Source of the DNA: Pseudoalteromonas rubra
GTDB lineage: Bacteria; Pseudomonadota; Gammaproteobacteria; Enterobacterales; Alteromonadaceae
DNA length: 64,000 nucleotides
Reading direction: 5' to 3'
Assembly: GCF_005887095.1 (NCBI RefSeq)
Contig: NZ_PNCI01000003.1
Span: 1-64,000 of the forward strand
How positions within the stretch are numbered: the stretch's first letter is position 1; the number at the start of each line of letters is the position of its first letter. A program made the position numbers and the translations under genes. This document shows positions 35,701 to 44,700 of the stretch, piece after piece. The notes below the pieces were generated by a model, which was not told the origin of the DNA, ran no database searches, and worked only from the letters and a program-made list of their open reading frames with translations.

Positions 35701-38700
35701 ATAACCGCGTATCTTAACCTGGGCATCATTGCGGCCAATATACGCAATACGGCCATTGCTTAGTCGCCGTACCAGATCGCCACTACGATAAACACGCACT
35801 GACGTGCCACTATCCAGCTCCAGTTCAGTGAATTTTTCCTCACTTAACTCAGGTCTATTGAGGTAACCCAGCGCCAACCCCTGACCGGCAATCAGCAACT
35901 CACCGACCATGCCGTCCGCAACACTGTGACCCTGCTCATCGACAATATAAACATCGCAGTTGTCCACAGGTAAACCAATATCCGGAAGTGCCTCTGTACC
36001 GCAGACAACCGGACCCGATGTCGCCACAACAGAGGCTTCGGTTGGACCATAATTGTTGATCAGCTTAAAAGGAAATGACCCGTTAACCGGGTTGAGCCTG
36101 TCACCCCCCACCAACAGATACTTAAGTGATGCCGGCGCAAAACGGGGATCTGCCAGCATGACTTCTGCAATGGGAGTAGCCAGGAAACAGTGACTTACCG
36201 ACTCTTGGGTCAAAAATGCCGATAGTGACTGCGGATCCGTAAGCTCGGCGCTGGCAACAAACACCAGTTGTGCACCAGCGCTCAGATAAGGCCAGATCTC
36301 CCAGGTTGCCGCGTCAAAGGCAATATTCGCCGTCTGGCTACCCACGCTATCAGCATCCAGTGTAAATGCTCGCTGATGCCAAGCACACAGGTTAGTCAAA
36401 CCTTGATGAGGGATCATCACCCCTTTAGGTTGCCCTGTTGTCCCTGAGGTATAGATCACATAGGCGAGTTGTTCGGCATTGAGCTCGGGTAACGGAGCCG
36501 TAGCGCAAGACGCCAATTGCACATCTAGTTCAGGGCTGTCCAGCATAATGGTTTGACATTGTGTGTGCTGTTCAAACTGACTGGCAAAGCGCTGCTGTGT
36601 GAGTAGCCACTGACTGTTGCTATCCGCAATAATATGCGCGATTCGCGCCTTGGGATAATGAGCCGACACAGGCACATACGCACCACCGGCTTTAAGCACC
36701 CCCAGCATTGCTACGACCAGGTCGCAACCGGCGTCACAGCTTACCAAAACGGTTTGCTGTGGCTTAAGCCCCTGTCCAATCAGGTATTTGGCTAAACGGC
36801 TGGTACGCTCGTTCAGTTCACCATATGTCAGTCTTTCACTCTGTTGAGGGTCTTTAAGTGCTATTTTGTCTGGGTTTTGAGCCCCCAGCTGAGCAAGGCG
36901 GTCAACCACAGTCTGTGGCTTTGATACTGGATGAGATTGTCCTTTGATTGCGTCATACCGCCGCTTTGTCAGAGGCAAGTCTGCGATGCAATGATCTGTA
37001 TTGCTGGCAAGTGCATTCAGCAACACCTGTAGTGACTGGCTCATACATTCAATACTGACGGCGTCAAACAAAGCCGTGTTATAACACCAGGACAAGCGGA
37101 TCCCATCCGCGGTCTGTACAGCGCTCAGCTCAATATCGAACTTGGCAGCTACTGAGACCGCTTGCTCAGCCTGTACTTCTATATCAGCAAGACGTAAGTC
37201 GGTGTCCAGCTGCGGGTTTAATGCAAAACTAAGCTGAAAGACGCCCTGGTGACTGAGAGAGCGCTCCAGGTTAAGCGCATCCAAAATCTGCTCAAACGGC
37301 ATCGCCTGATGTGCCTGAATATCAACCATAACAGCTTTTTGTTGTGCCAGCAGCTCGGTAAATGTGAGCTGCGGCGTAAACCGTGTACGTATGGGCAAGG
37401 TATTGATAAAAAACCCGACCAAAAGTTGCAACTGGCTGTGTTCACGGCCCGAGAAAGGCGCGCCTATCACCACATCCGTGGTGTGGCTGTATTTGCCAAC
37501 AAAAACAGCAAAGGCAGTCTGTAACCAGGTAAACAAGGTGACGTCATGGCGGCGGCACTGCACCTGAATTTGCTCACACACCGCGCTATCAAGGTGCGTT
37601 GTGTGCATGCCGCCCTGTGCGACAGACATTCTGGTTCTGGCTCTGTCCAGTGGCAGTTGATGCAGCGGCGGAGCGTCTGCCAAATGAGCAAGCCAGAACC
37701 TTCTATGGGCCTCTAAAGCACTTGTGTTCAGAGTGTTGCGCTGCCACTGCGCATAATCGGCATAGTGTATAGGCAATGGGTGCGCAAGCAATTCAGGTAA
37801 TGGCTGGCCACACGCAAAATGCTGGTAAAAAGCCGCCAGTTCTTCACTCAGGATAGCAAGAGAGTGGGCATCCGCAGCAATGTGATGCAGATTCACTAGC
37901 AGTCGATACTGAGTATCCGCAACCGCCATCAGGGTCAGCCTGATCATTAACCCCTGACTCAAATCGAACGGCTGCATGGCATCGTCGCGCTGCGCTCTGA
38001 GCCAGCTTTGCTGTTGTGCATGTGGTGCCAAAGTGCGTGCGTCAATGAAAGTCAGAAGCACTTCAAAATCTGGCACAACCTGTTGCTGCGGACCGAGTGT
38101 ATCGTCCTGAATAATTTTGCTGCGCAACACCTCATGACGCAGGATGATAGCGTGCCAGGCTTGCCTGAACGCCGCCAGGTTTAACGAGCCGCTCAGCGTG
38201 AACGTACCGGGCATATGATACTGAGCCGAACCGGGCGTCATCTGCTCAACGGTCCAGAGTCTCGCCTGAGCGAACGACAGCGGCACTGGCAACCCGGATT
38301 GCGTGCGAGGTATGTCAACGGACAAACTCGTTGCGGTATCGGCCACAGACACGGCTTTAGCCAGCTCACCCACTCTTGGGCTCTGAAATACCTCTTTTAG
38401 CTCGACTGACAAGCCATAGCGTTCCCGTAGCTGACTCACCAATTGGGTAGCCAGTAATGAGTGACCGCCCAGGCGGAAAAAGTGGTCATTCAGGCCAACT
38501 TTGTCAACGCCAAGCAACGCAGAAAAACTCTGTGCAATGGCGCGTTCAACGTCACTATCCGGTACCTGATACACCGCTTCTTGCTGCAAAATATCCAATG
38601 CCAGCAACGCTTTTTTATCTATTTTTCCATTACTGGTCAGTGGCAAAGCCTCTACCACAACGACATTGGTTGGCAACATAAACTCAGGCAAAGCACTGCG

Positions 38701-41700
38701 CAAATACTGCTGTACCTGTGAAATTGGATCAGTGAGCTCAACCCCTCTACGGACCACCACAAAGGCGCTGATCCTGGCTCCCTGTTGGTCGTCGCGATTA
38801 AGTAATACGCACACCGCCTGCAGATCAGGATGCTGGCGTAGCTGGTTTTCGATTTCCCCCAGCTCAATGCGATAACCACGCACTTTCACCTGATCATCGG
38901 CACGACTGATGTAAGTTAGCTCACCGTCAGGTAAAAAGCGCACCAAATCACCCGATTTATAGAGCTTTTTGCCGCTGGTGTTTGCAAAAGGATCTGCAAT
39001 AAAGCGCTGGGCATTGAGCTCCTCTCTTTGCCAGTAGCCACGACACACCCCTTCACCACCCACATACAGCTCACCCACGGCGCCCATCGGCAGCAACTGC
39101 TGATGTTTATCAAGCACATAACAAGACATGGTAGGAATGGCATGACCAATATTACTCACCCCAAGTGCCAGATCCGCATCGGTAAGTCGTTTAAAGGTCA
39201 CGTGAACAGTGGTTTCGGTAATGCCATACATATTAATAAGCTGGCAGGCATCAAACCGTTTGGCCCAGGGTTTGAGTTTGCCCGGTTGCAATGCTTCTCC
39301 ACCGAAAATAACGTAGCGTACCTGACATTGTGCCTGCTCGGTTTCCTCCAAGCCGCACATCGCAGACTGAAGCGCGTAAAAGGCACCGGGCGTCTGATTC
39401 AGCACAGTGACCTTTTCACTCAACAGACACGATGCAAAAGCCTGGGTGTCCTGACTCATTGCCTTACTGATCACCACCAGCTTCGCGCCAAACAGCAAGG
39501 CGCCGTACATTTCCCAGACAGAAAAATCGAAGCAAAAGGAGTGAAACAGGGTCCACACATCCCGCTCGTTAAAATCAAACAATGCAGGTTCAACATGCAG
39601 GAGCCGGACAACATGTCGGTGCTCTATCTGAACTCCCTTTGGCCGGCCTGTGGTGCCTGAGGTATAGATCATATAGGCGAGGTGGTCCGGCTGAATATCC
39701 AGCTCAAGATTGTCGGCGATGGCAATACCGGCGTAAATAGCCTCATCATCAATGTTGATCATCGACTGAGCACACCCGGCAAAACGCGCCTCAGTGACGC
39801 TATCGCAGATCAACCAGCGACTGCCCACATCACCTATAATGTAGTCAATCCGATCTTTGGGGTAATCCGGGTCGATGGGCACGTACGCTGCACCCGCTTT
39901 TAAAATCGCCAGTAAGGTCACGACCATATTGACTGAGCGTGTCACACTGACGGGCAGCATGGTCTGGGGTTCTATTTTGCTGGCAACCAGCACTCTGGCA
40001 AGTCGGTTAACGCGATTATTTAATGCCTGATAGCTTAATCTTTCGTGTTCATCGACCACGGCAATACGCTGGCCAAACCGTTGTACCTGCTCCTCGAACA
40101 AACTAACCAGTGTCTGAGTGTTGTCCCACTGTGTCTGTGTATATTGAGCGTATTCCAGTATGGACTGCGTTTGGGTCTTGTTCAGTAACGGAATACGGCC
40201 AATCTGTGTTTGCGGGGCTTCAACTAACTGCTCCAGCAATACTTCAAAACTCTCTGACCAGTGCTGAATCGTTTTTGAAAGATATAAGTCACTGTCATAC
40301 TTCCAGTTTAAAGTAAGTGCTTTGGTATTTTCATCCAATACGGCATTGAGTTCCAGGTCACATTTAATGTCAATCTCATCGCCATCCGCGCGGGATTGTT
40401 CCACCACAGTCAACCCGGGTAGTTGCAGTGCATGTGCCGCACTACTTTGATCCAGTGTGAATAAGATCTGCACCAAAGGATGGTGGCTCATATCACGGGG
40501 ACAATTTAGCGCTTCGACCACCCTATCAAAGGGTACCTCACGGTGCTCAAACGCAGCCAGGATCTGCTCTTTTTGTTGCTGTAGCCAGGCATTAAAGGAC
40601 AATGATTCTGTGATATTTGCAGGTATCACCACAGTGTTGACAAACAAACCTATCAGGGGCGCCAGATCGGGATGATCACGTCCCAATACAGGTGTCCCCA
40701 CAACCACCTGCTCATTCTGAGTTAGCCGACCAACGAACAGCATAAAGCTGCTCAGTAACCACATAAAAGGCGTAACGGATTGTTGTGCACTGTGAGCTTG
40801 AATACGGGCTGTCAGAGCAGGACTCAGCGCCTGGCGATAGACCCGCCCACGCTGGGTTTGTACGGCGGGGCGCACAAAGTCACCGGGCAAAGACTGGATG
40901 GGATCCAGGTCAGCCAGTGCCTGCTGCCAGAACGCCAGCTTATCGCTAAGGTGGGCCGGTGTCAGGGCCTTTTGCTGCCAGGCCGCAAAATCCCCATACT
41001 GCACCTTTAACGGGGCCAATTGAGGCGCTGAGTCTGCTTCCAAAGCTGCATGGTAAAGGGCGGCCAGTTCCCTGACCAGCACCTGCATGGACGCACCATC
41101 TGATACAATATGGTGCATATTAAACGCCAGATAATGGGTTTGCTGATCAGATATCACCACCGCACGGATCAGTAAATCCTGCGTTAAATCAAATGGCTGG
41201 GACAAAAACTCATTGAGTTTCGCACGAACTTTCTGCGCTTTGTCATGTGGTGGCCATTGACTGGCATCGCACCACTGAAATGGCGTTTCAAACTGCTCTT
41301 GCACTATGACAGACACACCTTGCTGACCACTTTCAGTGGCAACAAAGCGGCTGCGCAAAGGCTCATGACGGACGATGAGCGCTTCAATACTGGCTTTGAG
41401 TGCGGCAATATCCAGTTGCCCGGTAAGGACAAATTCAGCAGGCATGTAGTACTGACTGCTGCCCTGTAACTGTTCGATAAACCACAACCCTTGCTGTGCA
41501 TAGCTTGCGGGTAGTGGCACAGAGCGGTCTGCTTTTGGAATAGCCGAGTATTCAGCCTGCTCCAGCGAGGTGCCACGTTGGTGCTGAAAATAGGCAATGA
41601 TCTCAGCCTTGTGGGCGACAATCTGTTGCTTCAGCGCAACAGGAAACTGCCCTTTTTGCTTAAATGCCAGAGCACCGTTTTTCTCATACAAGGTGATCCC

Positions 41701-41754
41701 TGCACGTAATGCATCCGCTATCAACTGCTCAATTACTCTCACCTGTTCCGTCAT
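29713..41754 (-). CDS. NRPS 3: C-A(Thr)-T-C-A(Leu-like)-T-E-C-A-T-TE
   Basis: 4013 residues. TubC-type docking region 1-60, then three modules. Module 6: C (HHIVSDG), A with specificity residues D-F-W-N-I-G-M-V = Thr, T (GGHSL). Module 7: C with HHIAADA, A with D-A-W-L-L-G-N-V (Leu-like, Leu code DAWFLGNV), T with GGDSI, then E (HHLLVDG, ESHGR, IGWLTALFPL), giving D-Leu. Module 8: C of the D-L type after E (HHMIMDG), A with D-V-E-S-T-G-A-I (Glu at 239, probably Lys/Orn/Arg; uncertain), T, and a TE with GHSFGS near residue 3810. The TE releases and probably cyclises. Module numbers count the fatty acid loading as 1. Its ATG overlaps the stop of NRPS 2 (TAATG). Confidence 0.96.
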   Translation of the reverse strand: MTEQVRVIEQLIADALRAGITLYEKNGALAFKQKGQFPVALKQQIVAHKAEIIAYFQHQRGTSLEQAEYSAIPKADRSVPLPASYAQQGLWFIEQLQGSSQYYMPAEFVLTGQLDIAALKASIEALIVRHEPLRSRFVATESGQQGVSVIVQEQFETPFQWCDASQWPPHDKAQKVRAKLNEFLSQPFDLTQDLLIRAVVISDQQTHYLAFNMHHIVSDGASMQVLVRELAALYHAALEADSAPQLAPLKVQYGDFAAWQQKALTPAHLSDKLAFWQQALADLDPIQSLPGDFVRPAVQTQRGRVYRQALSPALTARIQAHSAQQSVTPFMWLLSSFMLFVGRLTQNEQVVVGTPVLGRDHPDLAPLIGLFVNTVVIPANITESLSFNAWLQQQKEQILAAFEHREVPFDRVVEALNCPRDMSHHPLVQILFTLDQSSAAHALQLPGLTVVEQSRADGDEIDIKCDLELNAVLDENTKALTLNWKYDSDLYLSKTIQHWSESFEVLLEQLVEAPQTQIGRIPLLNKTQTQSILEYAQYTQTQWDNTQTLVSLFEEQVQRFGQRIAVVDEHERLSYQALNNRVNRLARVLVASKIEPQTMLPVSVTRSVNMVVTLLAILKAGAAYVPIDPDYPKDRIDYIIGDVGSRWLICDSVTEARFAGCAQSMINIDDEAIYAGIAIADNLELDIQPDHLAYMIYTSGTTGRPKGVQIEHRHVVRLLHVEPALFDFNERDVWTLFHSFCFDFSVWEMYGALLFGAKLVVISKAMSQDTQAFASCLLSEKVTVLNQTPGAFYALQSAMCGLEETEQAQCQVRYVIFGGEALQPGKLKPWAKRFDACQLINMYGITETTVHVTFKRLTDADLALGVSNIGHAIPTMSCYVLDKHQQLLPMGAVGELYVGGEGVCRGYWQREELNAQRFIADPFANTSGKKLYKSGDLVRFLPDGELTYISRADDQVKVRGYRIELGEIENQLRQHPDLQAVCVLLNRDDQQGARISAFVVVRRGVELTDPISQVQQYLRSALPEFMLPTNVVVVEALPLTSNGKIDKKALLALDILQQEAVYQVPDSDVERAIAQSFSALLGVDKVGLNDHFFRLGGHSLLATQLVSQLRERYGLSVELKEVFQSPRVGELAKAVSVADTATSLSVDIPRTQSGLPVPLSFAQARLWTVEQMTPGSAQYHMPGTFTLSGSLNLAAFRQAWHAIILRHEVLRSKIIQDDTLGPQQQVVPDFEVLLTFIDARTLAPHAQQQSWLRAQRDDAMQPFDLSQGLMIRLTLMAVADTQYRLLVNLHHIAADAHSLAILSEELAAFYQHFACGQPLPELLAHPLPIHYADYAQWQRNTLNTSALEAHRRFWLAHLADAPPLHQLPLDRARTRMSVAQGGMHTTHLDSAVCEQIQVQCRRHDVTLFTWLQTAFAVFVGKYSHTTDVVIGAPFSGREHSQLQLLVGFFINTLPIRTRFTPQLTFTELLAQQKAVMVDIQAHQAMPFEQILDALNLERSLSHQGVFQLSFALNPQLDTDLRLADIEVQAEQAVSVAAKFDIELSAVQTADGIRLSWCYNTALFDAVSIECMSQSLQVLLNALASNTDHCIADLPLTKRRYDAIKGQSHPVSKPQTVVDRLAQLGAQNPDKIALKDPQQSERLTYGELNERTSRLAKYLIGQGLKPQQTVLVSCDAGCDLVVAMLGVLKAGGAYVPVSAHYPKARIAHIIADSNSQWLLTQQRFASQFEQHTQCQTIMLDSPELDVQLASCATAPLPELNAEQLAYVIYTSGTTGQPKGVMIPHQGLTNLCAWHQRAFTLDADSVGSQTANIAFDAATWEIWPYLSAGAQLVFVASAELTDPQSLSAFLTQESVSHCFLATPIAEVMLADPRFAPASLKYLLVGGDRLNPVNGSFPFKLINNYGPTEASVVATSGPVVCGTEALPDIGLPVDNCDVYIVDEQGHSVADGMVGELLIAGQGLALGYLNRPELSEEKFTELELDSGTSVRVYRSGDLVRRLSNGRIAYIGRNDAQVKIRGYRIELAEIDHQLRAQDGVAECTVQITEAQSGNKQLTAFVVPEITHTGHNLAAQLRGLLRPILPEYMVPARFLMLEALPLTAHGKLDHRALQVLAQQAQEVAAEHPKEPGAKSNTQTQHNHILILMRELLNQPDLQPEDDFFASGGDSILAIQLASRARAIDIPVSVADIFAHSSAAALTASFKTTNALSEPSAADHEQQHFVGKLRPQPIQQWFFEQAFAVPEHWNQAVMLSIDKSVSFSHLCEAVQGLVACHDLLRLSVRNKDELYISDQLSSTDICQYHNLSGAGVQWRDALAELSNSAQASFSFDGSPLLRLCHVATPDSEQTDRLLIIAHHLLVDGVSWRILLTDLEQACTMAQAGQAVTLPPASASLDAIAFYLQERACEGKHLERWQGACATARCQQALGASLSDRASTSVLRSKFQLSEAHTRQLLNEANRAYKSNIQTLLLSAWQWSGLANYQQVEQVVLLESHGRAKLSGAHDASRTIGWLTALFPLRLHSQSGASDCVLTQTICAVKEQLAWATEHGCEFGALRYSHPDPQVRTSLTIDTRTQVFFNYLGQLDTVLQQRGLLGDASEPPGAMRNELDDGFVALQITAAVTHGRLSVTLECASGYYTEQDAMRLSAHFEQAIETVLAHCLAQTENCPTPSDFALLPELDCLQLQQLLDKAGQSVADIYPMTPLQQGMWFHAQSTESPVYREQSVMLLEGALDTEAFEYAWTQLMAKHSILRTAFFVTSEQPVQLVFEQCKLPLQIDEPQHYDETVTVRLAQLAEQEFARPIELNRAPCMLLRLVPFGEHCHGFIWTYHHMIMDGWSLPVLFDGLIEFYQARVESRGLALVADPFRDYVAYLETRDTQAEKAFWQTQLGHIDTPTLVTEHLALSADKAPGVSELTQMLSTELTQRLNQFAKHQGLTLNQVIQGAWAYWLRTCCQSDYVLFGQTISGRPDALPNVAQRVGLYINTQPVLITTLGQMSVKDYLLQIKAHQAQLTRFAHTPLAEIHQWSGIDNSSDLFDALYVFENYPNDPLAEESAPFRVKVCSEQDQTHYPITFVVGVADQLSLTLSYSEAMLTNTQASQSLNLITDLLDAFMAQPDMTLAQLPLVKPEQATQIPHFELPGAQPRMDQYQTLHQAFAQIRAKYETNPAIHYIQQSNHTEVVLSYGELDGAACQLANYLSANYSLCAGQAVIAVCLDSGPQLIIAILAALKLGASYLPIAPALPEKRRHYMLTNAQAAVLISAESAWIDDAPACPVVDLTASHAAISAQSIEFVEAGCHGESACYVIYTSGTTGEPKGVQVAHRSVLNYVSCLQSNYAITPDDKYLQFASCSFDVFAEEVFCTLLSGATLVMAEQEQLLNSQALAELSRQSKLSLMSLPTAYWHQLAMSPVDLGPAMRVITVGGEQMQSTALRAWQRHYGSAIRIINAYGPTETTISATLMDVTRYQGDSIPIGQPLAGLTVHILDRELRSVPDYVAGELYVGGAALALGYLDDKTKTDKAFVFNPNTQARCYKTGDKVRLEGGALHFLGRLDEQVKIRGYRIELGEIERALLEHQEVKACAVVVKSDKAAGDQLVAFIESHDADVTLLKATLAEQLPKYMVPQWVVSRAQLPHNNNGKLDRKALVREAQTLTMAKPEHYIAPTTPLERHLCDYLAELLQCPQVGLSDDFFELGGHSLLMMRLHTELCDTLETEVPIALLLQHPCVGDLAKALTEFQHAHQDQHLSPQSLLCLQTGSNGVTPVVLIAGAGGLLMAFQALVQGLDKRIPVYGLQPDLIAHDPDAVGSVETTALHYVSALTQAGFGQVNLIGHSFGSFIALAMARHLEHSDEFISGSQGVSVASITILDTPRPVQSVVPVTEPQANRLMLENINTFFALQFDDAQLEALLAMSAEAQGKALAQSMTQSGYHFSPAQLQRLQTVFCAQLMADVYLPEQLGCPIRVIKAKQTQEFEGRTLTSDMGWQALYDHVRAFEVAGGHLSILGHKDVGAVVKIIESDYIL

Positions 41755-44700
41755 TACAAAAACATCTCTTCTGAAGTATCGTTTTCGTTATCGTCCTGTG
41801 CCTGTTGGGCCATCGCCTGATGGATCTCAATCCACTGCGCGAGTGCCGCAACGGTAGGCCGCTCAAATAGAATTCTGACCGACATGCTTACGCCAAGTTG
41901 TGACTCAATCAAACCAATACACTGAGTCGCCAGCAGCGAATGGCCTCCCAGACTGAAGAAGTTGTCTTCAATACCGAGCGTTTCCACATTGAGTACAGAG
42001 GCCAGAATCTCGACCAGCGTTAACTCCATGTCATTTCTTGGCGCAACAACATTATTGGCTGATGATGCACATTGCGCACCTAAGGCATACAGCGCATGAA
42101 CATCCACTTTGCCATTCGCCGTTAAAGGCAGGGTTTCTGTCAGTACATAGCGATACGGCAGCATATAGGCGGGCAAAGACTGACTCAGGTGTGCAGACCA
42201 CTCTGAGGCCAGCGCAGGCTCGGCAAGCGCAGGCATTTCAGTGCGTTCAGCCAGCTCCGATAGCAAATAGGCTTCGAGGTTGTCACCCGCTTCATTGAGC
42301 AACACCACAGCCTGTTCAATACCGGGCAGTTGCTGTAACTGGTGGGCAATTTCTTGTGGCTCTATTCGATAGCCTCTCAGTTTTATCTGGCTATCCGCAC
42401 GGTGGCAAAACACCAGCGCTCCAGGGGTACCATCGTCATTTATAGACCAGCGCACCAGATCGCCACTGCGATAAAAACGCTGCTCACTCTGCTTCGCACC
42501 AAATGGCAGCCACACAAACTTTTCATCACTGAGCTCGGTTCTGTTTAAATACCCCTGAGCCAGATTGTTGCCGCCGATATAAAGCTCACCGGTTACACCA
42601 GCAGGCACAGGCTGCATCTGCTCATCCAGTACCAATAAGTGTGTATTCGCTATTGGTTGACCAATTGGGACCTGACTATGGGACTGTGTGTTAAGCGCGG
42701 CTATTTGCCGCTTGTCACAGCGGAAGGTACTCGTACCCACGGTGGCTTCGGTGGGACCGTATTCGTTGATCCACTCAACATTGGGTAAACGTTCGCTAAG
42801 CTGAGCCACAAGCGAAACCGGTAACGCCTCGCCACCCACAACCACCTGATGCGCCCCGTTAAAACTCCGATCTTCTGCAAGTGCGCACTGCTTCAATACC
42901 GAAACGACCCCCTGCAGATGTGCTGGTGTCACCTTAAACACCCCGGCAATCTCCTGGCACAATCGGTTTGCCAGCTCTTTGAGCATACGCTCGTCATCTG
43001 CCAGCATATCGATGCACACTCCCTGCAACAAGGCTGGCCAGATGGCCGTGACGGTGGCATCAAACGCCAACGGCGTACTCACTACACTGAAACTTATGGT
43101 GTCGTTGAAGTAGTCATGGCGAGCATGCTCCAGGTAAAGCGCCAGATTGGCATGGGTGATGGCGACACCTTTGGGCTGCCCTGTCGTGCCTGAAGTGTAA
43201 ATCACATAGGCCAGATCTGAATGTTCACTGCGTGGGAACTGTTCACGCGTTTGCTTTGGCAACCAGTTATTCGGCTGGTCTATTTCCAACACCGACAAAG
43301 GGGGTTGGGTAGCTGCATCGATAATCGGTTTAAGCTGTGTCATGAGCTTACTATGAGTGAGCAGCCAGCTCGCGCCACTGTCGCGAATAATAAACTGAGC
43401 ACGTGACGCAGGCAGTGTCGGATCAACCGGCACATATGCAGAGCGAACCTTAAATGCCGCCAGCATAGCAACCACCTGGTCGCACCCGGCATTCAGGCAC
43501 AAAGCAATACGCATGCCCGGCTTCACCCCCTGCTCCAGCAAATAGCTGGCCAGAGCGCCGGCCTTTTGCTCCAGCGCTGCATAACTGAGCATGCAGCTGT
43601 CAGCGTCGCGCACCGCAAGCTGGCTGTCCGCTAGGTGTGCCTTTGCACTGATCTGGCTGTGAATGCATTGTGCCGGGACCGCTGTGACCGGACCGCGCAT
43701 ATTGACCAGCTGATGTTGAGCCTGCTGCGTCATCACAGGCAGGCACCGCACCTTGTGTTCAGGCGCCTTGAGAATGGCACTGATCAATATTTCAAAAGAC
43801 TCAGCAAGGGCTGCCACTGTCGCGGGTTTAAATAAAGCCGAGCAATAGTTCCACTCCAGTTCAATGCCATCACCCTTTTCAATGGCGTTCACTTCGAGAT
43901 CAAACTTCATCATGGGCTCGGCGGGCGCTTCAACTTCAATGTGCAACTGAGGCAGCACCAGATCGGTGGTTTCATTATTTTGTAGCGCAAACAAAATCTG
44001 AAAAATCGGTTGGTGTCCCAGGTTTCGTTCCGGCTTAAGCGCCTCAACTAATTGCTCAAAGGGCAGTGCCTGATGTTTAAACGCATCCAGAATAACCTGC
44101 TTTTGCTGAGCCAATAGCTGATTGAAACTTTGCCCTGGTTGAGTACGTGTACGTATTACTAAGGTATTGACAAAAAACCCGATAAGATTGGCCACTTCAT
44201 TGTGTTCACGGCCAGCAACCGGCGAGCCAATGACCACATCATCCGTTTGACTGTAGCGCAGCACCAGTAAAGAAAACATGGTATTGAGCCACATGAACAA
44301 GGTCACGCCCTGAGACTTACAGTGTTCATGAATTGCCCGGGTCAATGCTGCACTCAGACGTTGGGTATGACGCTGACCACTTAGCTGAGCCATTGCCGGA
44401 CGCGGGTAGTCCAGTGGGAGCTGATGTAATGGAGGATGGCCATCAAGGGCTGTCAGCCAATATTGCACTGCATCCTGATTAGCATGCTTTGTCCAGGTAT
44501 TACGTTGCCAGTACGCAAAGTCGCCGTACTGAACAGGCAAAGGCTGAGTCAATTCGGCTGGCAGCTGGTACTGTGCTTCTTTCGCAAAATGGCGATAAAA
44601 CGCAATGAATTCTCGGACCAAAATTGCCATAGACCAGCCATCGCTGGCGATGTGGTGCATATTAAAATGCACCCGGTAATCGTCCTGCGCACATTCAACC

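Noticed and set aside
39028-39660. Open frame of about 210 codons antisense to NRPS 3
   Set aside because: It is fully opposite a conserved A domain, and the product shows no recognisable motif.
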